From the NCBI RefSeq assembly GCF_009755605.1, contig NZ_WPNZ01000018.1:1-64000 (forward strand): a stretch of DNA of 64,000 bases, written 5' to 3'. This document shows positions 7,267 to 15,588 of the stretch, piece after piece. A program made the translations under genes and the position numbers. The DNA is from Streptomyces typhae (GTDB lineage: Bacteria > Actinomycetota > Actinomycetes > Streptomycetales > Streptomycetaceae). The notes under the pieces were generated by a model. That model worked only from the letters and a program-made list of their open reading frames with translations. It searched no databases and was not told the origin of the DNA. Within the stretch, counting starts at the first letter, position 1. Every line of letters begins with the position of its first letter.

Positions 7267-8835
7267 ATGGACGACGAGACGACGACCTACGACTACCTGA
7301 TCATCGGCGGCGGTACGGCGGGGTCCGTACTGGCCGCGCGGCTCAGCGAGGACCCCGCGTGCCGGGTGTGCGTGGTGGAGGGCGGGCCGAGCGATGTCGG
7401 TGACGAGCGCATCCTGAAACTCCGCAACTGGATCAATCTGCTCGGCTCCGAGTTCGACTACGGATACACCACCGAGGAGCAGGCGCGCGGCAACTCCCAC
7501 ATCCTGCACTCCCGCGCGCGGGTGCTCGGCGGCTGCTCCTCGCACAACACCCTGATCAGCTTCCTGCCGTTCCCGCAGGACCTGGAGGAGTGGGTGCGCG
7601 GCGGCTGCGACGGCTGGGGGCCGGAGACGATCCTGCCGTACCGGTCGCGCCTGCGGAACACGATCGTGCCCGTCGGCGCGGCCGACCGCAACGCCGTCGC
7701 GCAGGACTTCGTCACGGCGGCGAGCACCGGGCTCGGCGTCCCGGTCGTCGAGGACTTCAACGCGCGTCCGTTCACCGACGGCGCCGGGTTCTTCTCCCTC
7801 GCCTACGACCCGGCCACCAACAACCGTTCCTCCGCCTCGGTCGCGTATCTGCACCCCGTCATGGACCGGCCGAACCTGACGCTGCGTCTGGAGACCTGGG
7901 CGTACCGGCTGTTGCGTGACGCCGAGGGCCGCTTCACACGTGTGCAGGTGCGCAACCCCGACGGCTCGGTGTCGACGCTGGAGGCCGAGGCGGAGGTGCT
8001 GCTGTGCGCCGGGGCCATCGACACGCCGCGGCTGCTCCTGCTCTCCGGCATCGGGCCCGCGGACCAGCTGCGCGACCTGGGCATCGAGGTCGGCGCGGAC
8101 ATGCCGGGGGTCGGGGAGAACCTCCTCGACCACCCCGAGTCGGTGATGGTGTGGGAGACCCGCGGACCGCTGCCGCCCAACTCGGCGATGGACTCCGACG
8201 CCGGTCTCTTCCTGCGCCGCGACGCGGCGGGCGGCCCGCGCCCGGACCTGATGTTCCACTTCTACCAGGTGCCGTTCACGACCAACACCGAACGCCTCGG
8301 CTATCCCGTTCCCGAGCACGGCGTCTGTATGACCCCCAATGTGCCGCGCGCCCGCTCGGTGGGCCGCATGTGGCTGCGCAGCGCGGACCCGGCCGTCAAA
8401 CCCGCCCTGGACTTCCGCTACTTCACCGACCCCGAGGGCTACGACGAACGTACGATCGTCGACGGTCTGCGGATCGCCCGCGAGGTGGCGGCCACCGCGC
8501 CGCTCAGCGACTGGCTGCTGCGCGAGGTGGCGCCGGGCCCGGACGTCCGGTCCGACGCCGATCTCTCGGAGTACGGGCGCCGGGCCGCGCACACCGTCTA
8601 CCACCCGGCTGGGACCTGCCGGATGGGTGCCGAGGACGACCCTCTCGCGGTGGTCGATCCGCAGTTGCGGCTGCGCGGGCACGACGGTCTTCGCATCGTG
8701 GACGCGTCCGTGTTCCCCACCATGCCGACCATCAACCCGATGGTCACCGTGCTGCTCGCCGCAGAACGCGCGGCGGACCTCATCACCGCACGGCCCGCGC
8801 CCGCACCGCTCGGCACGGAAGCGGCCGACCGGTGA
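7267..8835 (+). CDS. betA: GMC-family FAD oxidoreductase, probable choline dehydrogenase
   Basis: Flavoenzyme expected to oxidise choline to betaine aldehyde. The 522 residues begin with the dinucleotide-binding loop LIIGGGTAGSVLAARL. A GMC signature RARVLGGCSSHN follows, then a C-terminal HPAGTCRMG with the probable catalytic His, and the VDASVFPTMPTINP block that closes the FAD site. An ATG is preferred to an in-frame GTG seven codons earlier because GCGAGG precedes it. It sits between betaine aldehyde dehydrogenase and a permease whose GTG overlaps its stop. The GMC family is broad; choline as substrate is inferred from the neighbour gene. Confidence 0.85.
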   Translation: MDDETTTYDYLIIGGGTAGSVLAARLSEDPACRVCVVEGGPSDVGDERILKLRNWINLLGSEFDYGYTTEEQARGNSHILHSRARVLGGCSSHNTLISFLPFPQDLEEWVRGGCDGWGPETILPYRSRLRNTIVPVGAADRNAVAQDFVTAASTGLGVPVVEDFNARPFTDGAGFFSLAYDPATNNRSSASVAYLHPVMDRPNLTLRLETWAYRLLRDAEGRFTRVQVRNPDGSVSTLEAEAEVLLCAGAIDTPRLLLLSGIGPADQLRDLGIEVGADMPGVGENLLDHPESVMVWETRGPLPPNSAMDSDAGLFLRRDAAGGPRPDLMFHFYQVPFTTNTERLGYPVPEHGVCMTPNVPRARSVGRMWLRSADPAVKPALDFRYFTDPEGYDERTIVDGLRIAREVAATAPLSDWLLREVAPGPDVRSDADLSEYGRRAAHTVYHPAGTCRMGAEDDPLAVVDPQLRLRGHDGLRIVDASVFPTMPTINPMVTVLLAAERAADLITARPAPAPLGTEAADR

Positions 8836-10277
8836 CCGCCCCCGGCGGGGGCGCCGGCGCCGGCGAGAAGAAGTCGGAGTTCCGCAAGGACATGGGCCCC
8901 TGGGCGAACTTCGCCCTCGGGTTCACCTACCTCTCCCCGGTGGTGAGCACCTACACCCTCTTCGGCACGGCGCTCGCCGACGGCGGCCCGCCGATGATCT
9001 GGGCGTTCGTCATGGCGGGCTGCGGGCAGTTCCTCGTCGCCCTCGTCTTCGGCGAGGTCGTCGCGCAGTACCCGGTAGCGGGCGGCGTCTATCCCTGGGC
9101 GCGGCGGCTGTGGGGCAAGCGCTGGGCGTGGATGACCGGATGGGTCTACATGTGGGCGCTGCTCGTCACCATCACCAGCGTCGCGTACGGCGCGGGCCCC
9201 TACATCGCGATCCTGCTCGGCTTCCGCCCCACCGTGCACACCACCGTCCTGTGCACGGTCGCGCTCATCGTCATCGCGGTGCTCATCAACTACGCGGGCA
9301 CGAAGGCCTTGTCGACAGCGGCGCTGATCGGCTTCAGCGCGGAGCTGCTCGGCGCGCTCGTCGTGGGTGTCATCCTGCTGACCACGCACCGCTTCCACGG
9401 CCTCGGCGTCCTCTTCGACGACTTCGGCGCGGCGGGTGACGGGTCCTATCTGCCGGTCTTCCTCGGCGCGGCCATCATCGGCTTCTACCAGTACTACGGC
9501 TTCGAGGCCTGCGGGGACGTCGCCGAGGAGGTCAAGCATCCCGGCAAGGTCATCCCCAAGGCGATGCGGCGCACCATCTACGTCGGCGGGGCGGCGGCGA
9601 CGTTCACGTGTCTGACGCTGCTCCTCGCCGTCGTCGACTACCGGGCGGTGATCTCGGGGGAGGACTCCGACCCGGTGGTCCGGGTCCTTTTCGACGCCCT
9701 CGGCGAGGCGGGCGCGCGGACCGTGATGGCCGTGGTCCTCATCTCCTTCCTGTCCTGCACCATCAGCCTCCAAGCGGCGGCCGGGCGGTTGATCTACTCC
9801 TACGCCCGCGACGAGATGATCATCGGGCACCGGCTGCTGCGGACGTTCTCGGCGGCGCGCGCGGTGCCTCCGTACGCCCTGCTCGTCGCGGCGGTCGTGC
9901 CCGCGCTGATCGCGGTCGGTTCACTGATCTCCACGGACGCCCTCACCAAGATCGTGTCCTTTGCGATCCTCGGCATCTACGGCGCCTTCCAGATGGTCGT
10001 CCTCGCGGCGCTGCGGGCCCGCCTCAAGGGCTGGAAGCCGAGCGGCGAGTACCGGCTCGGCCGCTGGGGCCTCCTGGTCAACGTCGGGGCGCTCGCCTAC
10101 GGGATCTTCGCCGTCGTCAACATCGCCTGGCCCCGCACGCCTGAGGCCGCCTGGTACGACAACTGGATCGTGCTGCTCAGCGGTGGCGTCGTGGTGGTCG
10201 CGGGCCTGGTGTACATGTTCACCACCCACCACTACGGACGCGGTGACGCCCCCTCGGGGAGCGCCGTACCCGACTAG
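8832..10277 (+). CDS. APC-superfamily amino acid/polyamine-type permease
   Basis: Integral membrane transporter of 481 residues with about 12 hydrophobic segments and a glycine-rich first helix block (FALGFTYLSPV), then QYPVAGGVYPWARRLWG, a motif seen in APC amine/choline permeases. The GTG start overlaps the previous stop (GTGA), indicating translational coupling. In this operon it most likely imports choline or a related quaternary amine as substrate for the two dehydrogenases. That is unusual because choline import for betaine synthesis is more often by BCCT or ABC systems. The specific substrate is an inference from context. Confidence 0.85.
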   Translation: MTAPGGGAGAGEKKSEFRKDMGPWANFALGFTYLSPVVSTYTLFGTALADGGPPMIWAFVMAGCGQFLVALVFGEVVAQYPVAGGVYPWARRLWGKRWAWMTGWVYMWALLVTITSVAYGAGPYIAILLGFRPTVHTTVLCTVALIVIAVLINYAGTKALSTAALIGFSAELLGALVVGVILLTTHRFHGLGVLFDDFGAAGDGSYLPVFLGAAIIGFYQYYGFEACGDVAEEVKHPGKVIPKAMRRTIYVGGAAATFTCLTLLLAVVDYRAVISGEDSDPVVRVLFDALGEAGARTVMAVVLISFLSCTISLQAAAGRLIYSYARDEMIIGHRLLRTFSAARAVPPYALLVAAVVPALIAVGSLISTDALTKIVSFAILGIYGAFQMVVLAALRARLKGWKPSGEYRLGRWGLLVNVGALAYGIFAVVNIAWPRTPEAAWYDNWIVLLSGGVVVVAGLVYMFTTHHYGRGDAPSGSAVPD

Positions 10278-10283
10278 GCTCTT

Positions 10284-10297
10284 TTGCGGTACCGCAA
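10284..10297. promoter_or_regulatory. 14-bp perfect palindrome between the permease and the hydrolase
   Basis: TTGCGGTACCGCAA is a perfect palindrome just after the permease stop and 43 bp before the next ATG. Its symmetry without a loop suggests a dimeric repressor site rather than a terminator. T and A runs flank both sides, so a weak bidirectional terminator is the alternative. Confidence 0.5.
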
Positions 10298-10339
10298 GAA
10301 AATTCGCGAGTTCGTCATGGCCAGTGCCACCGTCGGGCC

Positions 10340-11404
10340 ATGACACAGACACACGGCCCCGGGGGCAGGGTCCCGTCCCGCCTGATCGGAACCGGCGTGC
10401 TCGTCCTGGCGCTCTGCGCGGGCGGTGCGATCGAGTGGGGCGCGCCGGACGCCGCGGCCACACCCCCGGCCACGGCCTCCGCCACCGCCGCCTCCTCCTC
10501 GGCCGCCCACGATGCCGCCACCCGGCACGACACGGAGTTCAACAAGACGTTCACGCACAAGTTCGCCGAGGTCCGCGGCGTGCGCATGCACTATGTCACC
10601 GGTGGGCGCGGGCCCGCCCTGGTGCTGCTGCACGGCTGGCCGCAGTCCTGGTACGAGTGGCGCGAACTCATGCCGTCCCTCGCCGAGCACTACACCGTCT
10701 ACGCGCTCGACCTCCCGGGCCTCGGCGACAGCCAGGGCAGCCCCAGGAGCTTCGACAAGAAGACGCTCGCGCGCTACGTCGACGGTCTGCGCGACCGCAT
10801 CGGGCTCGACTCGTTCGACCTGGTCGCACACGATCTGGGCGCCGGAGTCGGGTTCCAGTACGCCTCGCAGTTCCCCGACCGGGTCAAGTCCTATGTCCAC
10901 ATGGACTACCCGCTCCCGGGACGCGGGCTCCCCGCCGCGCGGTACCGCTCCTTCTCCTGGCACATGGCGTTCAACAGCCAGAAGAGGATCCCCGAGCAAC
11001 TCGTCGACAGCCCCGGCGACGTACGGGAGTACCTGACCGGGTTCTACCCCCAAGTCGCCTTCGGGGGTGCGGCGTTCGGAGGCACAAGGACCTCCTCGCC
11101 CTTCACCCGCGAGGAGACCGACGAATACGTCCGCACGTACAGCGACCCGCGCGTGCTGCACAACGGGTTCGAGCTCTACCGGAGCCTGGACCAGGACGAG
11201 CGCGACAACGCCGCCGCCCGCCCGGTGCGGGCCCGCACGCTCCTGCTCACGGCGACCGGCTCGCTCGCCGCCACCCTGCCCACCCTGCGACCCGGGTTCA
11301 CCGACCTCACCCGCTCCGCCGAGATCCCGAAGTCGGGGCACTGGCTGGCCGAGGAGAACACCCGGGCCGTACGGGACGAGATCCTCGGCTTCCTCCGCGG
11401 GTGA
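10340..11404 (+). CDS. Exported alpha/beta hydrolase, epoxide hydrolase-like
   Basis: A 354-residue enzyme with an N-terminal signal peptide or anchor (hydrophobic IGTGVLVLALCAGGA near residue 16) and an Ala/Thr/Ser-rich spacer before the catalytic domain. The oxyanion-hole motif HGWPQSWYEW and the nucleophile motif AHDLGAG, with Asp as nucleophile, are characteristic of epoxide hydrolases and haloalkane dehalogenases. The catalytic His is in KSGHWLAEE. The HGWPxSWxEWR form favours epoxide hydrolase. Export is less common for this family. It is probably monocistronic, following a palindromic site. Confidence 0.87.
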   Translation: MTQTHGPGGRVPSRLIGTGVLVLALCAGGAIEWGAPDAAATPPATASATAASSSAAHDAATRHDTEFNKTFTHKFAEVRGVRMHYVTGGRGPALVLLHGWPQSWYEWRELMPSLAEHYTVYALDLPGLGDSQGSPRSFDKKTLARYVDGLRDRIGLDSFDLVAHDLGAGVGFQYASQFPDRVKSYVHMDYPLPGRGLPAARYRSFSWHMAFNSQKRIPEQLVDSPGDVREYLTGFYPQVAFGGAAFGGTRTSSPFTREETDEYVRTYSDPRVLHNGFELYRSLDQDERDNAAARPVRARTLLLTATGSLAATLPTLRPGFTDLTRSAEIPKSGHWLAEENTRAVRDEILGFLRG

Positions 11405-11513
11405 GCCCGGTCCGCCGAAGGCCGGTGTGGGCCGTCGCGGACGCACCGTAGCCAACCCCCTTGCGGTGTGGGATGGTCTAGACCTGACCGAAAACGAGGG
11501 AGGGCTCGACGTC

Positions 11514-11780
11514 ATGCACTTGCGCAAGATGTTCGCCGGCGCGGCTGTGGCCGCCACCGTTGCCGGTGTCGGTCTGATGGCCGCTCCGGCGGCCCAGGCG
11601 GCCGGTACCGCACAGACCGGCGCCGCCGGAGCCACGGCATGGATCCCCTGGGGTACGTACGCGGACCTGTCCAACTGTCACCATGCGGGGCAGTGGGCCG
11701 TGCAGAACGCCGGCGCGTCCAACTACACCTGCTCGCTGAACGCGTCCCAGCAGTACGACTTGTACATCTACCGCGTCTGA
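11514..11780 (+). CDS. Small secreted protein with two cysteines, function unknown
   Basis: 88 residues with a clear signal peptide (MHLRKMF, then an Ala/Val core, cleavage after AQA near residue 31). The mature domain is about 57 residues with one pair of Cys (SNCHH and YTCSLN), likely a disulfide, and several aromatic residues near the C-terminus. GGGAGGG upstream supports the ATG chosen. A hairpin terminator shared with the convergent lectin gene follows. No family recognised; the size and disulfide fit the many small secreted proteins of Streptomyces. Confidence 0.75.
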   Translation: MHLRKMFAGAAVAATVAGVGLMAAPAAQAAGTAQTGAAGATAWIPWGTYADLSNCHHAGQWAVQNAGASNYTCSLNASQQYDLYIYRV

Positions 11781-11807
11781 CGTCCCCCGCGGACGTCGGC
11801 GCGAGGC

Positions 11808-11835
11808 GCCCGCCGCCGGACCTCCGGCCGCGGGC
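11808..11835. terminator. Bidirectional hairpin terminator between convergent genes
   Basis: A 13-bp stem with one mismatch (arm GCCCGCCGCCGGA) and a CC loop lies between the stops of the small secreted protein gene and the opposing beta-trefoil/FG-GAP gene. Confidence 0.65.
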
Positions 11836-11853
11836 GCAGTCGTCGGCGCCGTG

Positions 11854-13548
11854 TCAGGTTCCGGGCAGTTCCACGTGGTCGCCGTACCAGGAACCCGGCG
11901 GCCGCTCCCAGGACCTCATCGGGTTGCCGAGGCCGCCCTCGGCCTTGCCGTGGAGCGTGAGCAGGGCCGCGACGCCGTTGTTCTCGCCCTTGAAGAGACC
12001 GATGTCCTGGCGTCCGTCGGCGTCGTAGTCGCCGGAGGTGATGTGGCTGTGCCGGAAGGTCCAGGTGCCCGGAGGGGCCCTCCAGACCACGGCCGGGACC
12101 TCGAAACCGCCCTGGGCGTCCGCCGCGAAGCGCCACAGGGACACCGAGCCGTCGCCGTAGCCGTAGAACGCGACCACCTCGTCGCGCCCGTCGCCGTCGT
12201 AGTCACCGGCCGTCAGCCGCGCCTCGTGGCCCCACCAGTTGCCCGGCGGCCGTGACCAGGAGGTGTGCGGGGCCGAGAAGCCGCTGCCGTCCGTGCCCAG
12301 CAGGGTGGAGAAGGTCACCGAGCCGTCCCGGGTGCCCTTGAAGAGCGGGATGTCCTGGCGTCCGTCGGCGTTGTAGTCGCCCGAGACGAAGTGGCTCTCG
12401 TCGAAGTGCCAGGTGCCCTTCGGGGCGCTCCACTGGACGGTCGGGGTCAGGAAGCCGCCCTGCGCGGTGGTCTCGAAGCGCCACAGGGACACCGAGCCGT
12501 CGGTGTAGCCGTAGAACGCGGCCAGTTCGTCGCGGCCGTCGCCGTCGTAGTCACCGGCCGTCAGCTTCGTCTGGCTGCCCCACCAGTTGCCCGGCGGGCG
12601 CTCCCACGTCTTCACGGGCGCCGCGTATCCGCCGCCCTTCGTGCCGAGGAGGGTGAGCAGCGCGGCCGAACCGTCCGCGGCGCCCTTGAACAGGGCCGCG
12701 TCGCGGAGGCCGTCGCCGTTGAAGTCACCGGTGGTGAGGCCGCTCTCCCGGAAGTTCCAGGTACCGGTGGGCGAGACGTACGGGGTGCCGGGCACCTCGA
12801 AGCCGCCGGACGGGTTCGCCGGGAACCTGAAGAGCGTCACGGCTCCGTCGTCGTACCCGTACAGCGCGCTCAGGTCGTCCTGCCGGATCTCGTTGCCGGT
12901 ACGGTCCGGGCGTTGCCGGAAGGCGATGCCCTTCTGCTCCTCGCAGGGGGCCAGGACGATCGGGGCGCCGCTGCGGGTGGTGGCGTTCTCGACCTCCAGG
13001 CAGGGTGCCGTCAGCGACGACAGCGTGGTCCGGATCCACGCGTGCTCCTCCCGGCTGTCCAGAAGGAAGTTCACCCCGGGATGGTCCGCGCAGCCCCACT
13101 GCTCGACACGTGGGCCCGCGGGCCTGCCGGGCGCCGTCCGCGTCTCCACCGCCAGGCACTTGCCGCTGTGCGCGTTGACGAGCAGGACCGCGCCGCCGCC
13201 CGCCGACGAGGACCGGACCAGCCAGCGCGCGCCGGGCTGCCCCGCGCAGTCGCCCTGCTGGACGGGCGCGCCGTCGGCCGAGGAGGAGTCGGCGACCTCC
13301 ACGCACTTGCCGCTGCCGGCGTTGAGGATGTTGACCGGTGTGTCCGCGCCGCGCGGGCCGGGTGCCGGGACGCCGCGCGCGGCCGGGGCGGCCGGTGCGG
13401 GTACCGCGGCCGGCGCGGGCGGCGTCAGGACCGCGGCGAGCACCGGCAGCACCCCGAGGACCAGAGCGGCGCACCAGCGCCACGGCGTTCCGCGCCCGGA
13501 CGAGCGCCCGGCCCCCGCCGCCCGTGCTCTTCGACGACCGACACTCAT
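11854..13548 (-). CDS. Secreted beta-trefoil (ricin-type) lectin with C-terminal FG-GAP/VCBS repeats
   Basis: 564 residues. A basic N-terminus and a hydrophobic segment (about 28-50) form a long signal peptide or anchor. A ricin-type beta-trefoil follows (about 72-215; GSGKCVEV, HSGKCLAV and QW-like repeats). The rest is a run of FG-GAP/VCBS repeats with Ca-binding-type cores such as GDFNGDGLRD, GDYDGDGRDE and GDYNADGRQD. Together these suggest an extracellular carbohydrate-binding beta-propeller; no catalytic domain is visible. AGGGGG precedes the start. It has a paralogue with the same architecture at 32.8 kb, on the other side of the biosynthetic locus. Confidence 0.88.
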   Translation of the reverse strand: MSVGRRRARAAGAGRSSGRGTPWRWCAALVLGVLPVLAAVLTPPAPAAVPAPAAPAARGVPAPGPRGADTPVNILNAGSGKCVEVADSSSADGAPVQQGDCAGQPGARWLVRSSSAGGGAVLLVNAHSGKCLAVETRTAPGRPAGPRVEQWGCADHPGVNFLLDSREEHAWIRTTLSSLTAPCLEVENATTRSGAPIVLAPCEEQKGIAFRQRPDRTGNEIRQDDLSALYGYDDGAVTLFRFPANPSGGFEVPGTPYVSPTGTWNFRESGLTTGDFNGDGLRDAALFKGAADGSAALLTLLGTKGGGYAAPVKTWERPPGNWWGSQTKLTAGDYDGDGRDELAAFYGYTDGSVSLWRFETTAQGGFLTPTVQWSAPKGTWHFDESHFVSGDYNADGRQDIPLFKGTRDGSVTFSTLLGTDGSGFSAPHTSWSRPPGNWWGHEARLTAGDYDGDGRDEVVAFYGYGDGSVSLWRFAADAQGGFEVPAVVWRAPPGTWTFRHSHITSGDYDADGRQDIGLFKGENNGVAALLTLHGKAEGGLGNPMRSWERPPGSWYGDHVELPGT

Positions 13549-13629
13549 GACGACCCGCCCCCTGTTCCCCGCTCCGGCTGCACAGCGACGGCCGACCCTG
13601 GCACCCGTCGCTGACGCGCGGCTGACGCG

Positions 13630-14202
13630 TCAGTCCGGGAGCAGGCGGGACACGAGGGAGCCGGTCCACTCGGGAGTGAGGGGGAAGTCGGTGAAGACGG
13701 CGCGGTAGTAGAGGGGGGCGAGCACGGCGTCCGTGGTGTGTTCGAGGGACGGCGCCTGTTCGCCCCGGGCCCGCGCCCGTTCGAGGATGGCTTCGAGCTG
13801 TCGCCGGCGCTCGCCGCGGCAGGCGGCGGCGCCCTGTTCCCCGCCCGTACCGATGGTGGCGCGCACCAGGGCGAGGGTGTCCGGGTCGCCGAGGTCCTTG
13901 GCGAGGTCGGACGCGTAGCGCTCCAGGTCCCCGCGCACGCTGCCGGTGTCCGGTACCACGATCTCGCCGGTGAAGCGGCTGGTCGTGACGTCGGCAAGGA
14001 GTTCGCCGACGGAGCCCCAGCGGCGGTAGACCGTGGTGGCGTGCACGCCCGCGCGGGCCGCCACGGCCGGGATCGTCATCGGTTCCCCGGCCTCGTCGGC
14101 GACCAGTTCCCGAACGGCCCGGTGGACGGCGGCACGGACTCGGGCGGACCGCCCGCCGGGCCGGCTGCCGGTCTGGGGCGGAGGAGTTGTCGGAGCAGGC
14201 AT
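13630..14202 (-). CDS. TetR-family transcriptional repressor
   Basis: 190 residues: an N-terminal helix-turn-helix (about 22-70; MTIPAVAARAGVHATTVYRRWGS) and a helical C-terminal ligand domain (TetR_C-type, about 85-185). Probably represses the divergent MFS exporter and the hydrolase behind it. The 98-bp gap between the genes contains three copies of one dyad with GATC at the centre, the most likely binding sites, one of them directly in front of the MFS start. The ligand is unknown; export-linked TetR proteins usually sense the exported compound. Confidence 0.93.
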   Translation of the reverse strand: MPAPTTPPPQTGSRPGGRSARVRAAVHRAVRELVADEAGEPMTIPAVAARAGVHATTVYRRWGSVGELLADVTTSRFTGEIVVPDTGSVRGDLERYASDLAKDLGDPDTLALVRATIGTGGEQGAAACRGERRRQLEAILERARARGEQAPSLEHTTDAVLAPLYYRAVFTDFPLTPEWTGSLVSRLLPD

Positions 14203-14214
14203 GCGCCCATTATT

Positions 14215-14291
14215 GCACTGATCACTGCTTTTTTACCGCAGCGATCGCTGCGTTTATGTTACCTTCGGACCGCTAACGCAACGATCACTGC
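14215..14291. promoter_or_regulatory. Three operator-like dyads of the form GCA-NN-GATC-NN-TGC
   Basis: Three 14-bp sites, at 14215-14228, 14238-14251 and 14278-14291, share GCA-NN-GATC-NN-TGC. The middle copy (GCAGCGATCGCTGC) is perfectly palindromic. They fill the shared promoter of the TetR and MFS genes and are spaced 23 and 40 bp apart, roughly two and four helical turns. The last ends 9 bp before the MFS ATG. These are the predicted TetR binding sites. Confidence 0.78.
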
Positions 14292-14300
14292 GAGGCTTGT

Positions 14301-15551
14301 ATGCCTGTTGACTCCTCCCCCGTCGCACCGCCCTCCGGTGCCGGCGCTCCGCACGGCGCGCCGCGGAAGGGCGCCTTTCCCTCCGTGGCCGCGATCCTCG
14401 TCCTCTTCCTCGCCGCTTCCAGCGCCCCGTCCCCGCTCTACGTGATCTACCAGCAGCAGTGGCGGTTCACCGCGTGGGTGCTCACCGTCGTCTTCGCCCT
14501 CTACGTCCTCGGCCTGCTGGGCTCCCTCCTCGTCGTCGGAGCCCTCTCGGACCATCTCGGCCGACGGCCGGTGCTCGCCGCGGCGATCGCCCTGGAGGTG
14601 GTCGCGCTCGCCCTGTTCCTCTGCGCAGGGAACGTGTACGTCCTGTCCGCCGCCCGGGTGCTGCAGGGCATCGCGACCGGCGCGGCCACGACCGCCCTGA
14701 GCGCGACGCTCGTCGACCTCGAACCGTCGCGCGGACGGGCGGGAGTGGTCACCTCGGTGGCGCCTCTGACCGGACTCGCGCTCGGCGCGCTCGGCAGCGG
14801 CGTCCTGGTCGAGTTCGGGCCCGCCCCGACCCGGCTCGTCTACGCGCTGCTGCTCGGCGCCATGGCGCCCGCGGCCCTGGCCGTCGCCCTCCTGCCGGAG
14901 ACCTCGCTCCGCCGGCCGGGAGCGGTCGCCTCGCTGCGCCCGCGGGTCGCGATGCCCGCGCACCTGCGCGCCGACATCCTCCCGGTGGTACCGGCGATGA
15001 TCGCCACCTGGGCGCTCGCCGGGATGTATCTCTCCCTCGGCCCGTCCGTCGCCGCCGGGCTGCTTGGCCTGCACAACCACCTGGTCGGCGGCGTCGTCGT
15101 GACGCTCCTCGCGGGCACCGGAGCGCTCGCGGTCCTGCTGCTCCGCTCCCGTCCCGCGACCCGGCTGCTCGCCCCCTCGTCCGCGCTGCTCGGGCTCGGC
15201 ACCCTGATGTCGCTCACCGGCGTGCGCGAGGACCTCGTCCGGCTCGCCGCGGCCGGCACCGTGGTCGCCGGCCTCGGCTTCGGCGCATCCGTCCTCGCGA
15301 CGTTCGGCACCTTCGCCAGGGTCGCCGAGCCGCACGAGCGCAGCGCGGTCTTCGCCCTGGCGAACGTCATCAACTACCTCGGCAACAGCGTTCCCGCCGT
15401 GCTCGGCGGAATCGCCGTCACCGCCCTGGGGCTGCGGACCGCCACCGAGATCTACGCGCTCGCGATCGTGGTGATCACCTTCTCCGCCCTCGCCCTGCGC
15501 CTGAACCAGCTACGGACCGAGCGCCGCGCCGCCCTGACCCCGTGCCGCTGA
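14301..15551 (+). CDS. MFS drug/metabolite exporter
   Basis: 416-residue membrane protein with about 12 hydrophobic helices. The first loop motif GALSDHLGRRPVL matches the MFS motif A (GxLaDrxGRkxxl) and the early helix contains the YVIYQQQW region seen in sugar-efflux/drug-efflux groups. It is divergent from a TetR repressor and followed after 37 bp by an alpha/beta hydrolase, giving a probable two-gene, substrate-induced export/detoxification unit. Because it lies 1.6 kb ahead of the PKS/NRPS genes it could export their product, but the terminator after the hydrolase shows that it is a separate transcript. Confidence 0.92.
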   Translation: MPVDSSPVAPPSGAGAPHGAPRKGAFPSVAAILVLFLAASSAPSPLYVIYQQQWRFTAWVLTVVFALYVLGLLGSLLVVGALSDHLGRRPVLAAAIALEVVALALFLCAGNVYVLSAARVLQGIATGAATTALSATLVDLEPSRGRAGVVTSVAPLTGLALGALGSGVLVEFGPAPTRLVYALLLGAMAPAALAVALLPETSLRRPGAVASLRPRVAMPAHLRADILPVVPAMIATWALAGMYLSLGPSVAAGLLGLHNHLVGGVVVTLLAGTGALAVLLLRSRPATRLLAPSSALLGLGTLMSLTGVREDLVRLAAAGTVVAGLGFGASVLATFGTFARVAEPHERSAVFALANVINYLGNSVPAVLGGIAVTALGLRTATEIYALAIVVITFSALALRLNQLRTERRAALTPCR

Positions 15552-15588
15552 GACCCGTCCCCTCCTCCGACGAAACCAAGGAGACATC

